Source of the DNA: Rhodospirillaceae bacterium
Lineage (GTDB): Bacteria > Pseudomonadota > Alphaproteobacteria > UBA8366
DNA length: 57,755 nt
Direction of reading: 5' to 3'
NCBI GenBank assembly: GCA_002724395.1
Contig: PBOR01000031.1
Location: 67,768-125,522, forward strand
Each line of letters opens with the position of its first letter. The stretch's first letter is position 1. This document shows, one piece after another, positions 52,408-57,755 of the stretch. Made by a program: the position numbers and the translations under genes. The notes beneath the pieces are model-generated. The model ran no database searches. It saw only the letters and a program-made list of their open reading frames with translations, and was not told the origin of the DNA.

Positions 52408-53436
52408 TTAACCACCAGTTACACTCATATGCCGATCAACGGAAACCGCATCTTGCCGTCGATCCATTGCGAAATCATGGCCTTTGGGTTTATGGCTGAT
52501 AGCTTGATGAATAGCATGTTTTAATGCATTGGGGTTTTTACTGTCTCGAAGGGACGTACGAAGGTCCGCGCAATCATGTTGGCCGAGGCACATGAAAAGC
52601 GTCCCTGTACAGGTTAGGCGAACGCGATTGCAAGATTCGCAGAAGTTATGGGTCATAGGTGTAATGAATCCAACCCTCCCGCCAGTTTCGCTGATGTGCC
52701 AATAACGGGCCGGGCCAGCGGTTGTAAAGTCGCTTTCTTCTAGCGTCCAACGGCGTTTTAGTTCTGCACGTACCATGGATAAGGGCCAATACTGGTTAAG
52801 GCGGGTTTCGTTTCCGATATCTCCCATTGGCATAACTTCAATAAAGGTCAGATCAAACCCGCGTTTGCCGCACCAAGCAACCATATTATGGATCTCATCA
52901 TCGTTCACGCCTTTTAGGGCGACGCAATTAATTTTGATTTTCAAACCCGCTCTTACTCCAGCTTCGAGTCCTAGCATGACCGTCTCAAAATCACCCCAGC
53001 GAGTTATACGTTTAAATTTATCAGGATTCAGCGTATCTAGAGATACGTTGATGCGCTGCACACCGCAGGTGACTAAGTCATTAGCATGTTTGGCCAATTG
53101 ACTGGCATTAGTGGTAACTGTGAGCTCATCGAGCATACCGTTTTTAAGGTGCCGGCCCAAACGTTCAAATAGCCATATAATGCCTCTACGAACCAGAGGC
53201 TCGCCACCAGTTAGGCGTATTTTGCGGACACCCTCTTCTACGAAGGTACTGCATACTTGATCAAGTTCTTCGAGGCTCAGTACATCGGATTTAGGAAGGA
53301 ATGTCATATTTTCGGACATACAATAGACACAGCGAAAATCGCAACGGTCTGTTACCGAAACGCGTAAATAAGAAATTGTGCGTCCGAATGGATCAATAAT
53401 TGATCCTGGTTGAGAAGAGGCGGTATTGGTTTTCAT
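52408..53436 (-). CDS. moaA: GTP 3',8-cyclase
   Basis: 342 residues, radical-SAM enzyme for the first step of molybdenum cofactor synthesis. The N-terminal Fe-S motif Cys-x3-Cys-x2-Cys is in [25 protein letters not shown] binds SAM; the C-terminal second cluster is in [22 protein letters not shown]. The usual C-terminal GG appears as the final two residues. Divergent from mobA, in keeping with a shared Moco role. Confidence 0.95.
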   Translation of the reverse strand: MKTNTASSQPGSIIDPFGRTISYLRVSVTDRCDFRCVYCMSENMTFLPKSDVLSLEELDQVCSTFVEEGVRKIRLTGGEPLVRRGIIWLFERLGRHLKNGMLDELTVTTNASQLAKHANDLVTCGVQRINVSLDTLNPDKFKRITRWGDFETVMLGLEAGVRAGLKIKINCVALKGVNDDEIHNMVAWCGKRGFDLTFIEVMPMGDIGNETRLNQYWPLSMVRAELKRRWTLEESDFTTAGPARYWHISETGGRVGFITPMTHNFCESCNRVRLTCTGTLFMCLGQHDCADLRTSLRDSKNPNALKHAIHQAISHKPKGHDFAMDRRQDAVSVDRHMSVTGG

Positions 53437-53886
53437 AATAATTCTTACACCAATTTATATGTCGTTATAAACGTTTCGCGGCCTGCGCTGCTTCCAAAGT
53501 CGAGGTCAATTTACTATAGCAATACGATTGTTTTGCGGAAATCGACACATATTTCCTGAGAGTTGTAGTTTTAGAATTGAAGTCAAGTCCTTGGCAATTT
53601 TATATTTCAGAGTATTTACGCAGTCGCTTACCAAAAAACCCTTGTCTAATAATGGTCGAAAGCCGATGTGTGATGTCAATACGGATAGATTATCTTCCTA
53701 AAGCGTGTTGGTAATGATGTCGTGCAACGGTACTGTGTAACTGCCATTTCGTTTCCCGGCCCCAAAATGCTGGGCCCAAAACTCTTTAAAGGAAAGCATT
53801 AAGTAAGCCAAATAGTAGCTTGATGGGTCAAAGCGAGCTTACAGTAATCGGAATAGTCTATGGACTTTGAAATTGGAGATCAACAC
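53437..53886. other. Divergent moaA-mobA intergenic region
   Basis: About 450 bases between moaA (minus) and mobA (plus). No ORF with coding character, and no structure I can match to the Moco riboswitch or another known RNA element. A promoter for each direction must be here. Confidence 0.4.
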
Positions 53887-54510
53887 GTGAGCAGCCCAAT
53901 CGCGGGCGTGGTTATTGCCGGAGGTACATCAGTGCGCATGGGTAATCGGTGTAAAGCGTCATGTTTACTTGGTGGGCAAACATTGTTGGAAAGGGTAATC
54001 AGTAGATTACGGCCACAAGTTGACAATCTTTTGCTTAATATCAATCAAGATGAGTCGCACTATAGGTATCTTTCCGTCCCTATCTTAGCTGATTGTTGTG
54101 AAGGTCAGCTTGGACCCTTAGCGGGGTTGCTTACCGGTTTGGAATGGGCACGTGAAACTTTGCCTGGATGCGAGTGGCTTGTAAGTGCGCCAGTTGATAC
54201 ACCATTTCTACCTCATGACTTTGTTCAGCATTTGATTGAGAGCCAAACTTCAACAGGCGCTAGTTCGGAGATAGCAGTCGCCTTATCCGCAGGTAGGCGC
54301 CATCCGGTGTGTGCGCTTTGGCCGGTTGCTTCGGCGGAATCCTTGCGGTCTGCATTATTAGCGGACGGTTTGCGGAAAATGGGGGATTGGCTGGCTCGTT
54401 GGCGTGTCTGTGAGGTGCCGTTTGAGGCAGGCGTATTGAATCCATTTTTCAATATCAATAATCCCACAGACCTTAAAAAGGCGGAAAGAATTCTTGCTGC
54501 TTTAACCTAA
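53887..54510 (+). CDS. mobA: Molybdenum cofactor guanylyltransferase
   Basis: 207 residues from this GTG (216 from an ATG at 53860). GTG 53887 is favoured by GGAG eight bases upstream and by the family start just before AGVVIAGGTSVRMG, the GTP-binding loop. Other blocks: KASCLLGG, LADCCEGQLGPLAGLLTGLEWA and SAPVDTPFLP with the metal Asp. It attaches GMP to molybdopterin. The stop overlaps the stop of the convergent DUF364 gene by four bases (CTAA). Confidence 0.88.
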   Translation: MSSPIAGVVIAGGTSVRMGNRCKASCLLGGQTLLERVISRLRPQVDNLLLNINQDESHYRYLSVPILADCCEGQLGPLAGLLTGLEWARETLPGCEWLVSAPVDTPFLPHDFVQHLIESQTSTGASSEIAVALSAGRRHPVCALWPVASAESLRSALLADGLRKMGDWLARWRVCEVPFEAGVLNPFFNINNPTDLKKAERILAALT

Positions 54511-55220
54511 GGCGCTTGTAGGCAAATATTTCGTCCGCACGATTTCAGCGCTTTCACGGCAGCACCTTGGGCGATTGCTATGAAGGCCTTTTCTTTGTCG
54601 TCAATAACAAAGCCGGCTAAAATATTGATGCCGGCTTTAAATAAGGATGGAGAGAGAGGCGTGCCGGGACCCATTAGAACCGTAAAGGCATCTGGTGCTA
54701 AGGCCAAGTATTTGGATAAAGAGCCATCGGTTAGGGTAGAGGCAGTAATGAGAAGAGTTTTCGCATCAGCTAATAACTCTGGAGCGGCTGCAATTGGGAA
54801 GTCATGAGGGCCAGGATTACGTTCGATAACTTTGGCCTCTGGGAGACGGTTTCTAATACCGGGGAATCGGCCTATAACAACGGTCTTATTCTGCTGGTTG
54901 GCAGCAACGTCTATGCCGTTTGCACTACTACCGGTGAGACTGAAATTATTGTGATGAGCATTAATTGCCGCGAGGGCAAGGGCGCGGTCAAATGGATTTG
55001 CGGACGTCAACCCGACTGCGAAAGTGGATAAAGGTTTCCCCGATAATTCTCCTGCATTAGATAAACCGTAACAACCAGAGGTTCCGCGGACAGGAGTATG
55101 TGCAAGACCAATGCCCGTAGGTCCCTCCACTAGTGTCCAGTTTAGCCCGATCATAACCCTATTAGCATGACCGGTCATTCTTTCTGACAGGGCATCGATA
55201 ATCATCTTTGACGAGGCCAT
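54507..55220 (-). CDS. DUF364/DUF4213-type protein, possible metal-binding
   Basis: 237 residues. N-terminal DUF4213-like enolase-type domain (NWTLVEGPTGIGLAHTP, LALAAINAHHN) and a Rossmann-like DUF364 domain (TVVIGRFPGI, LLITASTLTDGSL, VLMGPGTPLSPSLF). The family is described as a putative heavy-metal chelation domain. In alphaproteobacteria it often lies beside Moco genes, as here, so a role with molybdenum or its cofactor is suggested by context only. It diverges from fliI. Confidence 0.82.
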   Translation of the reverse strand: MASSKMIIDALSERMTGHANRVMIGLNWTLVEGPTGIGLAHTPVRGTSGCYGLSNAGELSGKPLSTFAVGLTSANPFDRALALAAINAHHNNFSLTGSSANGIDVAANQQNKTVVIGRFPGIRNRLPEAKVIERNPGPHDFPIAAAPELLADAKTLLITASTLTDGSLSKYLALAPDAFTVLMGPGTPLSPSLFKAGINILAGFVIDDKEKAFIAIAQGAAVKALKSCGRNICLQAP

Positions 55221-55362
55221 TTAATCTCCCCAATGGTTTAGGACATTAGAGTTGTATTAGAGCTAGCATAAGGTCGTTACCTTCCGAGATAGACTTGTAA
55301 CCTTTGACCGAAAGAATATGCCTAGTGTTTCTTACATAAAAAAAGCTGCCCGTTAATAAAGG

Positions 55363-55380
55363 TTAACGGTTGAACGTTAA
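55363..55380. repeat. Inverted repeat TTAACG-N6-CGTTAA upstream of fliI
   Basis: TTAACG at 55363-55368 and CGTTAA at 55375-55380, spacer GTTGAA, about 100 bases before the fliI start. Several TTAA units surround it. CtrA, the usual regulator of alphaproteobacterial flagellar genes, binds TTAA-N7-TTAA; spacings here are 6, 10 and 8, so it is not a proper CtrA box. Confidence 0.4.
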
Positions 55381-55476
55381 AAACTCATTTAAAATTATTA
55401 CCATGCTACACCTTTAGAGATAATTCGTTGCCGGCCAGCAGATATGCTATGTTTACGATAGCGTAGGTTGATCTTG

Positions 55477-57060
55477 ATGAATGAAATTCTTGAACAAGCG
55501 ATAGACGGTGTTTCGCGCTTGAGCGATCTCAGGCTGTATGGTCGTGTTAAAGCGATTCAAGGTATGTTGGTTGAAATAGAGGGGCTCGGTGCTTGCCTCT
55601 CTGTAGGTGATCGATGCCATTTAGAAGCCCGCAACCATACCCCAGTACCTTGCGAAATTGTCGGTTTCCGAGATGATCGTGCACTTGCGATGCCTTTTGG
55701 CCCGCTCGAGGGTGTTGGATTAGGCTGCCGCGCGACGATTGGCGAAAGCCAGCCAGTGGCGTTTCCAGATAATGGTTGGCTTGGGCGTGTGATTAGTGCT
55801 TTCGGAGACCCAATTGATGGTGGACCGTCACTGCCAAAAGGCCCAGCTGCTTATCCTTTAAACGCATCACCACCACCGGCACACCAACGTCAAAGGGTTG
55901 CGGGTAAAATCGATCTTGGTGTACGCGCACTGAACACGTTTATTACTTGCTGTCGAGGACAACGCATGGGCATATTTTCCGGCTCTGGGGTCGGTAAATC
56001 TGTATTGATGTCAATGTTGTCCCGATACTCCACGGCGGATGTAATTGTGATAGGACTAATTGGCGAGCGCGGGCGAGAAGTAAAGGAGTTCATTGAAGAG
56101 GATTTGGGCCCCGACGGACTGGCACGCAGCGTATTAGTGGTCGCTACATCTAATGAATCTCCATTGATGCGCCGGCAAGCGGCACAAATGACCATGACGG
56201 TCGCGGAATATTTCAGAGATCAAGGGCAGGATGTATTGTGTTTAATGGATAGCATCACGAGATTTGCAATGGCGCAGCGTGAAATAGGGCTATCTGCTGG
56301 CGAGCCTCCGGCAAGTAAGGGCTATACCCCAACCGTTTTTTCAGAAATGCCAAAACTATTGGAAAGGGCAGGCCCTGGTATCGGGGAAGGCACCATAACG
56401 GGGCTATTCACTGTATTGGTGGAAGGTGATGATCATAACGAGCCAATATCTGATGCCGTGCGGGGTATCGTGGATGGGCATATTGTGCTGGATCGGGCTA
56501 TTGCCCAACGAAATCGGTATCCGGCAATAAATATACTGAAGAGTGTTTCTCGAAGTCTACCGGACTGCAATAGACCGGCCGAGAACGAAATTATCGACAA
56601 GGCTAAAGCACTAATGGCAGTTTACGAAGATATGTCTGAACTCATTCGATTAGGTGCATATCGTCATGGCAGCGACCCGCAAGTGGATGAGGCTATTCGT
56701 TACCGTGAGGGAATAGAGGAATTTTTGGGACAAGAAAAAGGTGAGCGCGCAATTTTGCAGGATGGTTACGGGCAGTTAGCTAAAATACTGGGAATTTCCT
56801 TTGAAGACCCTGATGTATCAAGTAGAAATCTGGAAGCAGTTACTCCCGAAATGGCCAGTATTGATTCGGTGCCATCGGATTTCGCGCAGGCGAGTGAAGT
56901 ACCACCGGAGGGAAACGCTTCCAATGCAAGTACTCTGACATCGGATGTTTCTGCAATAGTTGAAACTGTTATAGAACCGAGCGAAACGTCGGAAATTGAT
57001 ACTGCACCTACTACACAGGAAGCGAAGGACAGTGTGCCTCTTTCCAGCGATGGAGACTAG
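55477..57060 (+). CDS. fliI: Flagellum-specific ATPase, with C-terminal acidic extension
   Basis: 527 residues. The ATPase powers export of flagellar axial proteins. Walker A GSGVGKS at about 169-175, Walker B region [13 protein letters not shown], and [27 protein letters not shown], where FliI-type ATPases carry their signature. FliI is normally near 440 residues; here about 85 residues, rich in Ser, Glu, Pro and Thr and without Lys-rich segments, follow the end of the domain. ATG 55477 is preceded by TAGG; the TTG at 55468 is less likely. fliJ follows after 30 bases. Confidence 0.92.
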   Translation: MNEILEQAIDGVSRLSDLRLYGRVKAIQGMLVEIEGLGACLSVGDRCHLEARNHTPVPCEIVGFRDDRALAMPFGPLEGVGLGCRATIGESQPVAFPDNGWLGRVISAFGDPIDGGPSLPKGPAAYPLNASPPPAHQRQRVAGKIDLGVRALNTFITCCRGQRMGIFSGSGVGKSVLMSMLSRYSTADVIVIGLIGERGREVKEFIEEDLGPDGLARSVLVVATSNESPLMRRQAAQMTMTVAEYFRDQGQDVLCLMDSITRFAMAQREIGLSAGEPPASKGYTPTVFSEMPKLLERAGPGIGEGTITGLFTVLVEGDDHNEPISDAVRGIVDGHIVLDRAIAQRNRYPAINILKSVSRSLPDCNRPAENEIIDKAKALMAVYEDMSELIRLGAYRHGSDPQVDEAIRYREGIEEFLGQEKGERAILQDGYGQLAKILGISFEDPDVSSRNLEAVTPEMASIDSVPSDFAQASEVPPEGNASNASTLTSDVSAIVETVIEPSETSEIDTAPTTQEAKDSVPLSSDGD

Positions 57061-57090
57061 AATGCTACCATCCCTCGAGGAGCCGTTGAT

Positions 57091-57504
57091 GTGACCGCGA
57101 TTGCTAAATTGATAAAGATTCATAGTTTTCAACTGGACGAAAAGCGCCGAGAATTAAAGAATCTAGAGGATCAGGCTGCGAAAATTGAAGATGCGCTTGC
57201 CAACCTGATTAATCAAGTCGAAGCGGAAAAGAAACTCTCGTATGAGAATTCAGAGGTGCACCGAGACTATCCAAATTTTATCCGAGTTGCCTTGGACAAA
57301 CGTGATCAGCTTAATCAGGATTTAATGGCAGCGCGCGGTCTAATTGAGACGGCCAGGGAAGGGGTGGCCGAAGCTTTCGCGGAGGTAAAAAAATATGAGA
57401 TCGTCAAACAAAAATATGATGACGAAGTAGCGGAAGAACTCGACAGGCGAGACCAGATGGATTTAGATGAGGTGGCTCTTAACAACCACCGAATGCGTCG
57501 ATAG
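57091..57504 (+). CDS. fliJ: Flagellar export chaperone FliJ
   Basis: 137 residues, predicted as one long antiparallel coiled coil (LDEKRRELKNLEDQAAKIEDAL, then VAEAFAEVKKYEIVKQKYDDEVAEELDRRDQ). FliJ binds FliI and helps export. The start is GTG with GAGGAG eight bases upstream. Position right after fliI supports the call more than sequence does, since FliJ is poorly conserved. Confidence 0.85.
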   Translation: MTAIAKLIKIHSFQLDEKRRELKNLEDQAAKIEDALANLINQVEAEKKLSYENSEVHRDYPNFIRVALDKRDQLNQDLMAARGLIETAREGVAEAFAEVKKYEIVKQKYDDEVAEELDRRDQMDLDEVALNNHRMRR

Positions 57505-57519
57505 ATTGATCACAACAGC

Positions 57520-57755
57520 TCACTTAAGGTGCCTTAAGAGTGATACGTTTTCCCAATTTGGTTGCCGATCTTCAACTAGAACTCTATGGCCATTACTGCT
57601 TTTATCGTTGGCGCTATTTAAGACGATTTGTGCCCAACGGGGTACAACTTCATTATTAATATCATCGAGGATTTCCAAGGCGAGGGTTTCCAAGTTTTGC
57701 CAATTGGTTTGATCGAGGGTCGATAAGTAGTGTTCGAAGCTAATACGGTTTAGTA
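57520..57755 (-). CDS. 3' part of an unrecognised gene (cut by window end)
   Basis: An open minus-strand frame from the window edge down to a TGA at 57520-57522 encodes about 77 residues, including FEHYLSTLDQTNWQNLETLALE, DDINNEVVPRW and GHRVLVEDRQPNW. It has normal residue composition, ends 15 bases after the convergent fliJ stop and has no stop in its frame, so I take it as real. I do not recognise the family. Length, start and function lie outside the window. Confidence 0.6.
   Translation of the reverse strand, partial: LNRISFEHYLSTLDQTNWQNLETLALEILDDINNEVVPRWAQIVLNSANDKSSNGHRVLVEDRQPNWENVSLLRHLK

Noticed and set aside
53437-53886. Moco riboswitch between moaA and mobA
   Set aside because: I could not build the expected multi-stem fold by eye; an Infernal search with the Moco family model would decide.
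55351-55395. CtrA binding site before fliI
   Set aside because: TTAA units are spaced by 6, 10 and 8 bases, not the 7 of the consensus; kept only as an inverted repeat.

Overview
The window reads as the chromosome of a free-living, flagellated alphaproteobacterium with moderate GC coding DNA and several very AT-rich intergenic islands. The basis is family style: FolB beside a FolM-like reductase, MoaA/MobA with a DUF364 protein, a short alphaproteobacterial NAD kinase, MlaC, FliI/FliJ, and many TauD dioxygenases, amidases and CxPxR sulfatases. The last group is common in marine heterotrophs, but the habitat is an inference. I see no insertion sequence, prophage, CRISPR array, tRNA or rRNA.

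Layout. 1-7.3 kb: the end of a FadE-type acyl-CoA dehydrogenase, a MetX-like alpha/beta hydrolase, a gamma-glutamyltransferase and two amidases. 7.3-14.6 kb (minus strand): a compact seven-gene unit of a zeta-class GST, two sulfatases, three TauD dioxygenases and a D-threonine-aldolase-like PLP enzyme. 14.8-17.3 kb: FolB, a FolM-like SDR and a third amidase. 17.4-28.7 kb: flavoenzymes, an MBL hydrolase, an AbrB-type membrane protein, a glutaredoxin-DinB protein with an in-frame TGA, a MmgE/PrpD protein, two PaaI thioesterases, a 2-hydroxyacid dehydrogenase and a TcuA-like flavoprotein. 29.0-33.1 kb (minus): CoA transferase, TauD, FMN hydroxyacid oxidase and enoyl-CoA hydratase in one unit. 33.5-35.6 kb: a DUF47 + PiT phosphate uptake pair. 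35.8-42.0 kb (minus): sulfatase, Ldh-family dehydrogenase, sulfatase, SDR and an orphan PP2C-like protein. 42.3-57.8 kb: mostly housekeeping genes (VOC, SPOR, methyltransferase, nitroreductase, rhomboid, ArgE, MlaC, threonine-synthase-like, N-formylglutamate amidohydrolase, NAD kinase, MoaA, MobA, DUF364, FliI, FliJ), then the 3' part of an unrecognised gene cut by the window end.

Most notable finding. The gene at 22696-23496 has a strong AGGAGG ribosome site, then 12 sense codons, then TGA exactly where the first redox cysteine of a glutaredoxin CxxC motif should stand (PG-TGA-TSC). The same frame then continues for 253 codons through a complete glutaredoxin fold and a DinB-like domain, and is followed by a rho-independent terminator. 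The simplest reading is a selenocysteine (UxxC) selenoprotein. Two hairpins lie just after the TGA and could act as a bacterial SECIS element.

How the genes may work together. The first 41 kb looks like a catabolic island that opens amides, sulfate esters, hydroxy acids and CoA-activated acids. It carries almost no recognisable transporters or transcription regulators. Other points to check: an argE that appears to start with ATT, a Pho-box-like repeat before the phosphate uptake genes, and three convergent gene pairs that overlap by exactly four bases in their stop codons.
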